This document shows positions 31,910-38,931 of a stretch of 41,233 nucleotides of DNA, piece by piece. The position numbers and the translations under genes are program-made. The notes under the pieces were generated by a model. It made no database searches, was not told where the DNA came from, and saw only the letters and a list, made by a program, of their open reading frames with translations. Within the stretch, counting starts at the first letter, position 1. Each line of letters starts with the position of its first letter. Where the stretch lies: contig SXUI01000024.1 in the NCBI GenBank assembly GCA_005790605.1, positions 1 through 41,233 on the forward strand. Reading direction: 5' to 3'. This DNA comes from Planctomycetia bacterium (lineage in GTDB: Bacteria; Planctomycetota; Phycisphaerae; Phycisphaerales; SM1A02).

Positions 31910-33261
31910 CGCAGACACGACGCACATACCGCCTCGGGCGCACACACTGCATTGAGCGCACACTCCGCCTCGCATCGCCGTTCGCAGCCCTCGCGCTTGG
32001 GAGCCTCGTGCACGCACAGAACTCCACGGCTCCTTCAGCGCCGCAAGCGAAGCCAATCGCCATCGTGAACGCGATCATTCACACATCGACGATCGCGCAA
32101 CCCGTCATCGAAAGGGGCTGGGTCCTCATCGAGGATGGAAAGGTCAAAACAGTCGGCGTAACACCGAGCGAGATTCCTTCAGGAATCGACATCGTCGATG
32201 CGCAAGGCATGCATCTCTCGCCGGGATTCATGGCGAGTGCAACGCAACTCGGATTGATTGAAACGATGCAAGCAGAAGCGACAGATGATCGGACCGAGTT
32301 TGGCGAGTTCCATCCGGAGTCCGTTCCCGCACTCGCCATCAATCCGGACAGCGACCTCCTCGGCGTTGCGCGAAACGCTGGCGTCTTGCTCGCACTCGTC
32401 ACGCCGCTTGGCGGAAGTGTGAGCGGGAGCGCGAGCGTCATCAAACTGAATGGATGGAGTACCGAGGACATCACCGTCGACGCTCGGGTCGGCATCGTCG
32501 TGCAATGGCCCATGATTGAAGCGAGTAAGCAGTGGTGGACGCGACGATCACCCGACGATCAGCGGAAGCGATTCGCGGAAACTCGCGCGAAGATCGATCG
32601 CTTCTTCGATGACGCGAAAGCGTGGGTCCTCGCGAAGACTGCCGACGCCACAGTCGCGCACGATGAACGGTTTGAAGCGATGCGCGCAGTGCTTGACGGT
32701 CGCGATCCTGTCTTCATGACGGTTGGAAGCGCGTCGCAGATCGAAACAGCCGTGCTGTGGGCGAAGGAGCGCGGCCTGCGCCCGGTGCTCATTGGCTCCA
32801 ATGGCCTGTTAAGCGAAGCGGACTTTCTTCGAAATCACGGCGTGCGTGTCATCGTGACGGGAACGCATCAACTTCCAGCATCCGAAGCGCAGCATCCGAG
32901 CGCACCCTATGCGTTGCCTGGTCTCCTCGAGAAGGTCGGCATTCCCTTCGCCATCGCCAGCGGTGATGAGCCGGCGCATGAACGCAATCTGCCGCACAAC
33001 GCGGCGACCGCCGTTGCGTACGGACTTGATCCCGAGGCTGCGCTTCGCAGCATCACGATCACGCCCGCACAACTCGCAGGGATCGCTGAGCAGTATGGAT
33101 CCATCGAGAGCGGAAAGAGCGCGACGCTCATTCTCACTCGCGGACATCCACTGGAAGTGACATCTGGGGTGGCGCAGGCATGGATCGACGGCGCGGAGCT
33201 CAATCTCAGCAATCGTCAGACGCGCATGAAGGCGAAGTATGATGCACGGCACAGCCCGTGA
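31906..33261 (+). CDS. Amidohydrolase-like protein without the metal-binding HxH motif
   Basis: This 451-residue exported protein has a signal region LASPFAALALGSLVHA. It has the amidohydrolase outer domain (VNAIIHTSTIAQPVIERGWVL, IEDGKVKTVGV) and the C-terminal signature ATAVAYGLDPEAALRSITITPAQLAGI plus GSIESGKSATLILTRGHPLEV. At the place of HxH it reads HLSPGFMASATQLGL, so the metal site is lost; a few polar residues (SGDEP) remain at the barrel end. It is translationally coupled (ATGA, 31906-31909) to the fused amidohydrolase upstream, which suggests a complex in which only one of three barrels is catalytic. Confidence 0.87.
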   Translation: MTQTRRTYRLGRTHCIERTLRLASPFAALALGSLVHAQNSTAPSAPQAKPIAIVNAIIHTSTIAQPVIERGWVLIEDGKVKTVGVTPSEIPSGIDIVDAQGMHLSPGFMASATQLGLIETMQAEATDDRTEFGEFHPESVPALAINPDSDLLGVARNAGVLLALVTPLGGSVSGSASVIKLNGWSTEDITVDARVGIVVQWPMIEASKQWWTRRSPDDQRKRFAETRAKIDRFFDDAKAWVLAKTADATVAHDERFEAMRAVLDGRDPVFMTVGSASQIETAVLWAKERGLRPVLIGSNGLLSEADFLRNHGVRVIVTGTHQLPASEAQHPSAPYALPGLLEKVGIPFAIASGDEPAHERNLPHNAATAVAYGLDPEAALRSITITPAQLAGIAEQYGSIESGKSATLILTRGHPLEVTSGVAQAWIDGAELNLSNRQTRMKAKYDARHSP

Positions 33262-33297
33262 CCTGTGCCTCCTCGCTGCAACTCCTCTGAACACTCG

Positions 33298-33834
33298 ATG
33301 CTCGCCCGCACCTCGCTTCTCCTCTGCACCATCGTTGTGGTTCTCTCATCGTGCGCACCCACGGCGAAAGATCCGAAGCAGCAGTTGATCCAACCTACGC
33401 CTGCGTCGCCAGTGGCGACCGCGCCCGTCGCGATCATCCCGAGCGCGCCTGTCGCGGCACCGCCAAGCCTCGCGTTCTCCGCAACAAGCATGAGCATCTC
33501 TGTGCTCTCGCAAATCGACTACCGCTCATCGCCGCCGAGCGTGGATGTGCGAGTGGAATGCCGTGACCAGATGAATGATCTGTGCAAGGGTGTGGGGTTG
33601 CTTCGCATGAAGCTGACTGGTTCCCTTCCCTCACAAGTTGAATACGCATTCGAAGTCCCGCTCACCACACTCGCCGAGCAGTCCGCCCGTTGGGAAAATG
33701 TGACCTCCACCTACATCGCGCGGCTCGCGCCACCTTGGGCTGACACCCTCACGCAGGGAAGTGTTGTGCGGGTCACCGCGACCCTCGAGCGCGGTGATGG
33801 ATCGACGCTCACGGCCAAGAGTGATGTTCGATGA
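33298..33834 (+). CDS. Small lipoprotein, function unknown
   Basis: The 178-residue protein has a clean lipoprotein signal (MLARTSLLLCTIVVVLSSC, with cysteine at residue 19). A Pro/Ala-rich linker to about residue 60 leads into a compact beta-rich domain (ISVLSQIDYRSSPPSVDVRVECRDQ, a short Cys-bearing loop, then LPSQVEYAFEVPLTTLAEQ). I do not recognise the family. It starts 36 bases after the amidohydrolase-like gene and may be the last gene of that operon. Confidence 0.75.
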   Translation: MLARTSLLLCTIVVVLSSCAPTAKDPKQQLIQPTPASPVATAPVAIIPSAPVAAPPSLAFSATSMSISVLSQIDYRSSPPSVDVRVECRDQMNDLCKGVGLLRMKLTGSLPSQVEYAFEVPLTTLAEQSARWENVTSTYIARLAPPWADTLTQGSVVRVTATLERGDGSTLTAKSDVR

Positions 33835-33855
33835 GGAAGCCTCGCAGTAGGGTCA

Positions 33856-34104
33856 TCAGACCGCGTCGATGACGGAATAGCGATCGAGATTGAGCGCGAC
33901 GAGTTCGCCGTCATCCTTTTTCAATTCCAGTCGATCAAGCCAGAGACGATCGCCTTTGGCGTGGGCGAACCATGATCCAGTCTGCGCTTGCCGGTAGCGA
34001 ACCACAACGCCCTCAACCGCCGTGCTCCAGACGGTGTGCGTCTGCGGGAGCTGCTGAGTAACGCGAACGCGAGTTCCAGGGGTAAGGGCAGTGGTCTCTA
34101 ACAT
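33856..34104 (-). CDS. Small conserved-looking protein, function unknown
   Basis: The 82-residue protein is all beta by appearance: LTPGTRVRVTQQLPQ, VWSTAVEGVVVRYRQAQTGSW, then FAHAKGDRLWLDRLELKKDDG and LVALNLDRYSVIDAV. It resembles a small SH3-like barrel and I recall similar short proteins in other bacteria, without a known role. There is no signal peptide. TATACT lies ten bases before the ATG. It converges with the lipoprotein gene across a 21-base gap and lies just downstream of the M16 gene, which starts transcription separately. Confidence 0.75.
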   Translation of the reverse strand: MLETTALTPGTRVRVTQQLPQTHTVWSTAVEGVVVRYRQAQTGSWFAHAKGDRLWLDRLELKKDDGELVALNLDRYSVIDAV

Positions 34105-34114
34105 GGGAAGGAAG

Positions 34115-34120
34115 AGTATA
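34115..34120 (-). promoter_or_regulatory. Candidate -10 element (TATACT) for the 82-residue protein
   Basis: TATACT on the minus strand, ten bases before the ATG at 34104, is close to the consensus TATAAT. It sits in the short gap after the M16 gene. Confidence 0.45.
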
Positions 34121-34137
34121 GGAGACGCAAACGCTGC

Positions 34138-35439
34138 TTATCCCGCGCGGAGCGAGACGACTTCAGACGGTCCACTCGTCACTGCTCCCTTGGCATCAAG
34201 TGGCTCTCGACCAATCGAGCAAAGTGTCATCGTCGACCGCCAAGCGGCGCCCATTCTGCGCGCGATGAATTCGTTCACGCCCTCGAGCGTTTGCGACGCA
34301 ACTTCCGCTCCGATTTCCTGGAGCGACCGGCAGCGACCGAGGCGGTGGAAGTCACCAGCAATGCCGCTCGCGCGACTCGTCGTGCTTTCACCCGCCATGA
34401 TCAATCGACACTCGAGCCCCGTCTTCGCTCGACGAAGCTCGTCCGCCGTCACGCCTGACTCGAACTTGCCAACCACATCCATGATGCAATCGAAGGTGGA
34501 CTGCGCTCGCTCCGGCGTGCTTCCCGCGTAGATGGTGCACATGCCGCGATGCAGCCCGCCCGCGTAGCCCGCGGCAACGGAATAGCAAAGCCCACGACGC
34601 TCCCTCACTTCGAGAAAAAGTCGGCTCGAGGTTCCGCTTCCGAGCACATCCGCAGCGAGCCGCGCGCGAATCGTGTCTGGATCGATCTCCGTCGGTGCAT
34701 CAAACGCCATCGCGATATGAGTCTGATTCGACTCGTCGCGTTCATGCCGACTTCCACCGAGTCGCTCGCCGATCGGCTGAGGCATCGGGCCCTGCCCCTT
34801 CCATCCTTTGAGGAGTCGATCGAGATCGCGAGCGAGCGCGTCTGGATCCACCGCACCCGCCGCAGAGAAGATCGAGCCGATAGGTCGAGCCCGCTCTCGC
34901 CAAGCCTCCCGAAGTTGACCGATCGTCGCGCTTCGAATTGCCTCCGCGTCTCCGAATCCGCTTCGATTGAACGGCTCAGGCATGTGTCGATTCCGAAGTC
35001 GTATGCCCACGAGTTGCTGTGGGTCATCCGTGAGCGACTCGAGATTCTGGAGTGCGAGACTCTGCACCGCGCCAAGCGCGTCCTCAGGCATGCGTGGCTC
35101 GCGAATCATCGAGGCGACCAACCCGAGCGAACTCGAAAGTCGGTCGCCGAGAGAAAGGCCAGAAAACACGATGTGAGAGGCTGCGGAGGCGACGGCGCGC
35201 TGCTCGCCGACCCGATCAAGCGCATCCGAAAGTTGCCGACTGTCGAGGTCGCCCGCGCCGCGTTGGATCAACTCTGCGAGCAATGCAGAATGTCCTAGCC
35301 CCGTGGGCGCATCGGTCGCGTGTCCGGCTGGAATCAGCCAATTCACCGCCACCGTCCGGACGCCGGGCATGGGCTCCACACAGAGCGTCATACCGCATTC
35401 AAGCGTTCTCACCACGATGGACGGTGCTGCATCTGACAT
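34138..35439 (-). CDS. M16-family peptidase homologue lacking the HxxEH motif
   Basis: The 433-residue protein has the two-domain M16 (pitrilysin/processing peptidase) fold: VRTLECGMTLCVEPMPGVRTVAVNWLIPAG at the N terminus, and VLGSGTSSRLFLEVRERRGLCYSVAAGYAG in the second domain, the classic M16 substrate-side signature. The zinc motif HxxEH should follow the first strand, but here it reads GLGHSALLAELIQRG, which lacks the second His and the Glu in register. It is therefore probably non-catalytic, like the inactive partner of M16B pairs, yet no active partner is adjacent. The ATG at 35439 follows TACAGT by seven bases; the frame is open further upstream to 35631 but without M16 likeness. Confidence 0.85.
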   Translation of the reverse strand: MSDAAPSIVVRTLECGMTLCVEPMPGVRTVAVNWLIPAGHATDAPTGLGHSALLAELIQRGAGDLDSRQLSDALDRVGEQRAVASAASHIVFSGLSLGDRLSSSLGLVASMIREPRMPEDALGAVQSLALQNLESLTDDPQQLVGIRLRNRHMPEPFNRSGFGDAEAIRSATIGQLREAWRERARPIGSIFSAAGAVDPDALARDLDRLLKGWKGQGPMPQPIGERLGGSRHERDESNQTHIAMAFDAPTEIDPDTIRARLAADVLGSGTSSRLFLEVRERRGLCYSVAAGYAGGLHRGMCTIYAGSTPERAQSTFDCIMDVVGKFESGVTADELRRAKTGLECRLIMAGESTTSRASGIAGDFHRLGRCRSLQEIGAEVASQTLEGVNEFIARRMGAAWRSTMTLCSIGREPLDAKGAVTSGPSEVVSLRAG

Positions 35440-35446
35440 TGAGGGA

Positions 35447-35452
35447 ACTGTA
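35447..35452 (-). promoter_or_regulatory. Candidate -10 element (TACAGT) for the M16 homologue
   Basis: TACAGT on the minus strand is seven bases before the ATG at 35439, and there is no ribosome binding site. Confidence 0.4.
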
Positions 35453-35633
35453 CAGACTTCGTCGCGCAATCGATCTGAGCCGCTACAGACCAACCACACG
35501 GCGTGTGCAGCACAGAAGAGTGTCGTGCTCCGCGCGTTCACTTGCCAACTGCGCAACCACAATCGACCTTTGAGTGTCCCCCTTTGCATACTTGAGCCAG
35601 CTCGCCTAAGGCGACGAGCGGCACACACCATTT

Positions 35634-36104
35634 ATGAAACCGCTGCACATCGCCTTCGACATCGCGCTTCTCGCTTCGCTCGCTGCTGTTGGCTTAGGCA
35701 CTCTCGGATGGTGGCGCGATCAAGAGGACGCGGCGCTTCGCACACTCGCGACCGCAGCCGCAGTGCGCACCATTCAAACGCATATCGCGATGGAAGCGAC
35801 CCTTGGTGGCGATCGGTTGAACTCCGATGGATACCCCGCCTCAATCGACCCGCGATGGTTTGAGGGCGGGACCCCGATCAACCGACTCGCTCCTGAAGAT
35901 GCGCCCTGGGTTGAACTCGCCTCACGCGACGAAGTTGACCGCGAGCATCCCAAACAGATGTCCTTCACGGGCGGGCGCCACGCAATGTTTTGGTACAACC
36001 CGAAGAAGGGGATCATTCGCGCTCGCGTGCCGGATCAAGCAAGCGATCTGCGGATCAAAGAGACCTATCTTGCGGCCAATGGCATGACGCCAGAGAACCC
36101 CTAA
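35634..36104 (+). CDS. Membrane-anchored hypothetical protein, pseudopilin-like
   Basis: The 156-residue protein has an N-terminal membrane helix (IALLASLAAVGLGTLGWW) followed by a helix with ALRTLATAAAVRTIQTHIAM. A small soluble domain follows with DGYPASIDPRWFEGGTPINRL and FWYNPKKGIIRARVPD. The layout of one helix and a small globular domain resembles pseudopilin-like proteins of planctomycetes, but the prepilin peptidase site is not clear, so this is only a comparison. Its TAA (36102-36104) overlaps the stop codon of the convergent dapB gene by two bases. Confidence 0.7.
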   Translation: MKPLHIAFDIALLASLAAVGLGTLGWWRDQEDAALRTLATAAAVRTIQTHIAMEATLGGDRLNSDGYPASIDPRWFEGGTPINRLAPEDAPWVELASRDEVDREHPKQMSFTGGRHAMFWYNPKKGIIRARVPDQASDLRIKETYLAANGMTPENP

Positions 36105-36850
36105 ACAGCGGGCCGTTCGAGAGGCGCAGCCCGCATGGAATCCTCAATCGAGTACATGCCGGGCGCCTTGTTTTTGAGCCATTTTGCCGCGCGAATCGCA
36201 CCCATCGCGAAGAGATCTCGCGACACCGCATCATGGGTGATGGTGATCCGTTCAAACGGTCCCGCGAGTCGGATTTCGTGCTCGCCAACGGTGTCGCCAG
36301 CGCGAATCGCATGGATGCAATCAGCTGCCACAGGCATGCCGCCTTCCTCCAAGCTTGAAGCGATGGCAATGGCTGTGCCAGATGGCGCATCAACCTTGCG
36401 ATGGTGATGCGTCTCGACGATGTCCACACTCCATCCGGCACCAACGAGAAGTCGAGCAGCCTCGCGGGCAAGATGTCGGGTCACGGCGACCCCAAGACTG
36501 GTGTTTGCACACACCATCACCGCTGCTTCATTGGCGTAAAGCCGCAGTAGATCGCGTGATGGCGCGGTCAAAGCAGTTGTTCCGACCAAGAGCGACGCAT
36601 GGTGTTGAGATGCGATTCGAACTGCCTCACGGCACCCTTCGTCGCTCGAAAAATCGATCACCACATCGATCGGCAAGCCATCATTGAGTACGACTTCTTG
36701 TCGATCGAAGCATGCACCGACGACGACTTCCTCGTCGGTTTGAGTCAACACAAAGATGCGCTGACCCATCCGACCTTTCGCACCGACGATCGCGATGTGA
36801 CAACGCGAGTCAGTAGGCGATTTAGAAATTTGCAAAAAGTTTTCTGTCAA
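36101..36850 (-). CDS. dapB: 4-hydroxy-tetrahydrodipicolinate reductase
   Basis: This is a 249-residue NAD(P)H-dependent enzyme that reduces hydroxy-tetrahydrodipicolinate in the diaminopimelate/lysine pathway. The nucleotide site is IAIVGAKGRMGQ (residues 19-30), followed by VVIDFSSDEG, LLVGTTALT and NTSLGV. The catalytic signature is ETHHHRKVDAPSGTA (about 145-159), and GDTVGEHEIRLAGPFERI follows. The protein is slightly short but complete. The start is a TTG supported by GAGGAAAG four bases upstream; no ATG lies before the nucleotide-binding loop. It is divergent from the Lys-rich micro-ORF. Confidence 0.94.
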   Translation of the reverse strand: MTENFLQISKSPTDSRCHIAIVGAKGRMGQRIFVLTQTDEEVVVGACFDRQEVVLNDGLPIDVVIDFSSDEGCREAVRIASQHHASLLVGTTALTAPSRDLLRLYANEAAVMVCANTSLGVAVTRHLAREAARLLVGAGWSVDIVETHHHRKVDAPSGTAIAIASSLEEGGMPVAADCIHAIRAGDTVGEHEIRLAGPFERITITHDAVSRDLFAMGAIRAAKWLKNKAPGMYSIEDSMRAAPLERPAV

Positions 36851-36878
36851 GTGACTTTCCTCAATCGTCCGATGTGTG

Positions 36879-36884
36879 TATAAC
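36879..36884 (+). promoter_or_regulatory. Candidate -10 element (TATAAC) for the Lys-rich micro-ORF transcript
   Basis: TATAAC is a good -10 match and would start RNA near 36891, about 77 bases before the micro-ORF. The same TA-rich core read backwards (GTTATA) may also serve dapB. No clear -35 box is seen. Confidence 0.4.
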
Positions 36885-36904
36885 TCTAAGCGGAGTCAGC
36901 TCAC

Positions 36905-36947
36905 CGCTACGCCAGCTGCCTCCACCTCCGACGCAAAGAGCGTAGCG
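36905..36947 (+). promoter_or_regulatory. Inverted repeat in the leader of the micro-ORF
   Basis: CGCTACG (36905-36911) pairs with CGTAGCG (36941-36947), with 29 bases between them. The right arm ends six bases before the ribosome binding site AAGGGAG (36954-36960), so folding could affect its access. Confidence 0.5.
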
Positions 36948-36967
36948 TTTTACAAGGGAGTCTCCCA

Positions 36968-36991
36968 ATGGCTGCAAAGAAGAAGAAGTAA
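36968..36991 (+). CDS. Seven-codon Lys-rich micro-ORF (MAAKKKK), possible leader peptide
   Basis: ATG-GCT-GCA followed by four AAG codons and TAA encodes MAAKKKK. The Shine-Dalgarno AAGGGAG ends seven bases before the ATG and is one of the strongest in the window. A hairpin pairs the Lys codons (36981-36986) with TCTTCT just after the stop (36992-36997), and a strong terminator begins at 37010. Four Lys codons in a row before a terminator look like an attenuation leader sensing charged Lys-tRNA. dapB, a lysine-pathway gene, lies divergently upstream, but the gene downstream is a ferredoxin. It could also be a small RNA with a chance ORF. Confidence 0.5.
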   Translation: MAAKKKK

Positions 36992-37009
36992 TCTTCTGAC
37001 CCGCTGATT

Positions 37010-37049
37010 GCCGAAGGCCGCGCAGTGTTGTGCGGCCTTCGGCGTTTTT
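37010..37049 (+). terminator. Rho-independent terminator after the micro-ORF
   Basis: A 12-base perfect stem (37010-37021 with 37032-37043) with a ten-base loop is followed by GTTTTT (37044-37049). It separates the micro-ORF transcript from the ferredoxin gene. Confidence 0.92.
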
Positions 37050-37130
37050 GTTTCGAACGCAGCGCCGTCGCCGGTGGCGCAGCACGAAACGGCGGAAAAC
37101 AAGGCATTCCGTGAATTGCGAGGAGAAGAC

Positions 37131-37158
37131 TTGAGGAGTTGCGTTGCGCCGCTACGAT
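37131..37158 (+). promoter_or_regulatory. Candidate promoter of the ferredoxin gene (TTGAGG-N16-TACGAT)
   Basis: TTGAGG (37131-37136) and TACGAT (37153-37158) would start RNA near 37165, giving a 22-base leader with AAAGGA before the ATG. Confidence 0.4.
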
Positions 37159-37186
37159 GCTGCGCTCACGACTCAAAGGAACCCTC

Positions 37187-37447
37187 ATGGCGCATGTGAT
37201 TGCTGAACCTTGCATCGGAACGAAAGACGCTTCGTGCGTTGATGTCTGCCCTGTCGATTGCATTCATCCGGTGAAGAAGGCAGCGGATCATGCCACTGCG
37301 GAGCAGCTCTACATTGACCCTGACACATGCATCGACTGTGGTCTCTGTGTGGACGAATGTCCGGTGCAAGCGATCTTCCCGGCAGACGATTTGCCCTTAG
37401 AGTGGAAAAAATATATTCAAATCAACCTCGACCACTTCAAGAAGTAG
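37187..37447 (+). CDS. Ferredoxin with two iron-sulfur clusters (7Fe/8Fe type)
   Basis: The 86-residue protein carries two cysteine sets: CIGTKDASCVDVCPVDC at the N terminus and CIDCGLCVDECPVQAI after residue 45. By comparison with Azotobacter ferredoxin I, the second Cys of the first cluster is missing (CIGT instead of CxxC), so a 3Fe-4S cluster plus a 4Fe-4S cluster is expected. It carries electrons at low potential in the cytoplasm; the partner is unknown. The C terminus (LPLEWKKYIQINLDHFKK) is the short extension usual in this group. AAAGGA precedes the ATG. An in-frame TTG at 37139 would add an unlike N terminus. Confidence 0.92.
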   Translation: MAHVIAEPCIGTKDASCVDVCPVDCIHPVKKAADHATAEQLYIDPDTCIDCGLCVDECPVQAIFPADDLPLEWKKYIQINLDHFKK

Positions 37448-37540
37448 GTCGATCGCCAGGGAGGGGTAAGGCTCCCAACCCCCTGCCCTCAACCGTCGTC
37501 TTCTCCTTCGACGGACCCGATTCGAAACCCAGAAAACAAC

Positions 37541-37566
37541 CGCGGCACCCCAATTGGGGTGCCGCG
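37541..37566 (-). terminator. Perfect 26-bp palindrome, terminator for the gene at 37609-38043
   Basis: The bases 37541-37566 form a perfect palindrome centred on AATT. Read on the minus strand it is followed by GTTGTTTTCT, so it should stop minus-strand transcripts coming from the 37609-38043 gene. It may also act on ferredoxin mRNA from the other side. A second hairpin-forming stretch (CGTCG...CGACG) lies at about 37495-37515. Confidence 0.75.
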
Positions 37567-37608
37567 ATGCTCTCTCCCGACGATTGTTGATGGCGCTTGG
37601 CTCCGGAA

Positions 37609-38043
37609 TCAGGCCGCGTCGCGATCTTCTTCTTCCCAAGCCTTGGGTTTGGTCACAGCAGCTGGCGCGTCGGCGCGCTCAAGCCAGTCCTCAACCCGTC
37701 CACCGAGGTTGAGTTCGGTCGGCATTGTCTTGCGGTATCCAAGCTTCCGAACGATCTCAAGGACATCCGTCCAGCTCGGGAAACTCTTTCCGTTCACGCG
37801 TTTGAATGTGTCGATCGCCATCAGGAACATGAACTGTTCCGGCGAAGTTTGACCTTCTTCCGCATCGCGAACGAAGTCGCTGAGGCGACGCCCAGGTCCG
37901 CGACGACGCTCGAGGTTTGTCGAAGAAGTTTCGCCTGCAAGGAGACGACGATCCAAACCAAGGCGACGATCGACAACCGACCCACACTGCGCCGACTCAG
38001 GTGGCTTGCTTGCGTGAGATTTCGATGGTGTAGTCTTCTTCAT
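37609..38043 (-). CDS. Planctomycete-type hypothetical protein
   Basis: The 144-residue soluble protein has two basic clusters (DRRLGLDRRL and ERRRGPGRRLSDF) in its N-terminal half and a helical domain with EQFMFLMAIDTFKRVNGKSF, PSWTDVLEIVRKLGYRKTMP. The second half resembles small conserved proteins of planctomycetes without known function; the tryptophan-bearing helix-turn-helix-like pattern might be a nucleic-acid binding fold, but this is a guess. The ATG at 38043 is preceded by AGGA ten bases upstream. The open frame extends to 38415 but the extra part is antisense to the next gene. Confidence 0.72.
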   Translation of the reverse strand: MKKTTPSKSHASKPPESAQCGSVVDRRLGLDRRLLAGETSSTNLERRRGPGRRLSDFVRDAEEGQTSPEQFMFLMAIDTFKRVNGKSFPSWTDVLEIVRKLGYRKTMPTELNLGGRVEDWLERADAPAAVTKPKAWEEEDRDAA

Positions 38044-38173
38044 AAGACGAGATCCTGTGCCGCTTCGAACGCACCAAGGGAAGTGGAAGCCCGCGGCGCT
38101 ACACTGCGACCTCTCTCGCATCGACACAACACAGGTGCCGATTGAAGGCGCATGCCAAACTCTCGCAAGATTC

Positions 38174-38668
38174 ATGTCTGACACGCCGCAACAGCCCTTT
38201 CGCCCGCTCTTTGCCCTGCTGGGTTGGGTGCTTCCTGGACTCGGGCAATGGTCCGCAGGCGCACGAAAACGCGGAATCCTGGCTGGCGTGGGCGTGATCG
38301 GGCTCTTTCTGTCAGGGCTGCTCGTTGGCGGTCTCGATTGCGTGGACAGCACCGAGGATCGACTCTGGTTCGCGGGGCAAGTCGGGGCCGGGCCGTTGGT
38401 CATCGCCGCAGACATGGCGAACTCGTACTACCTGAAGTCTGGTCGCGCCGCACCGCTCATTGCGTCGGCGGTTCCGTATGGCACGGCGATGAATCCAGAG
38501 GATGTTCCGAAGATCTCAAGCTTCAAGGGTCTTGCGCATTCCAATGAGTTTGGAACCCTGCTCGTTTTTCTCGCTGGCTTGATGAACATCGTTGTCTTGC
38601 TTGACGCTGGGATACGTCAAAGCGAAGCACCGTCTCGGCGCGCCGTTGATGCGCGGGGGCAGGCATGA
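38174..38668 (+). CDS. DUF6677-like membrane protein
   Basis: The 164-residue membrane protein begins MSDTPQQPFRPLFALLGWVLPGLGQWSAG, a pattern (GWxxPGLGxW then KRG) shared by small planctomycete proteins grouped as DUF6677. It continues with KRGILAGVGVIGLFLSGLLVGG, WFAGQVGAGPLVIAADMANS and a last helix LLVFLAGLMNIVVLLDAG. About four membrane segments are predicted. The function is unknown. The start could also be a GTG at 38135. It overlaps the next gene by four bases (ATGA, 38665-38668). Confidence 0.78.
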   Translation: MSDTPQQPFRPLFALLGWVLPGLGQWSAGARKRGILAGVGVIGLFLSGLLVGGLDCVDSTEDRLWFAGQVGAGPLVIAADMANSYYLKSGRAAPLIASAVPYGTAMNPEDVPKISSFKGLAHSNEFGTLLVFLAGLMNIVVLLDAGIRQSEAPSRRAVDARGQA

Positions 38669-38931
38669 GCAATTCACTTCTTCCCACGATCCTTGCGTGG
38701 ACTCCGATCCTTGAGCCCGCACCTGGCGCAGCGCAGTGGTGGTGGGCGCTGTCGATTCCGATGGCCTTTTTCCTCGCGATGGCTTACAAGGCGACGCGTG
38801 TCACGGACATCGCTGACTTCTGGCCTTCAACCTTGAAGATGACGGCGCAGATCCTCGCTGCGATGGTTGGCATCGCCGTTGGCCTCGCACTGCTGATCCA
38901 AGTGCTCTTGCCGATGCTTCCGGCTGAGTGA
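38665..38931 (+). CDS. Small membrane protein coupled to the DUF6677-like gene
   Basis: The 88-residue protein has two hydrophobic segments (WWWALSIPMAFFLAMAY and ILAAMVGIAVGLALLIQVLL) with a short charged loop (KATRVTDIADFWPSTLK) between. No family was recognised. Its ATG overlaps the stop of the DUF6677-like gene, so both are probably made together. Its last 105 bases overlap, on the opposite strand, the end of the minus-strand gene at 38827-39525. Confidence 0.72.
   Translation: MSNSLLPTILAWTPILEPAPGAAQWWWALSIPMAFFLAMAYKATRVTDIADFWPSTLKMTAQILAAMVGIAVGLALLIQVLLPMLPAE

Noticed and set aside
36827-36850. Perfect TTGACA on the minus strand as a dapB promoter
   Set aside because: The TTG is itself the dapB start codon, supported by GAGGAAAG; transcription from this box would begin inside the coding sequence.
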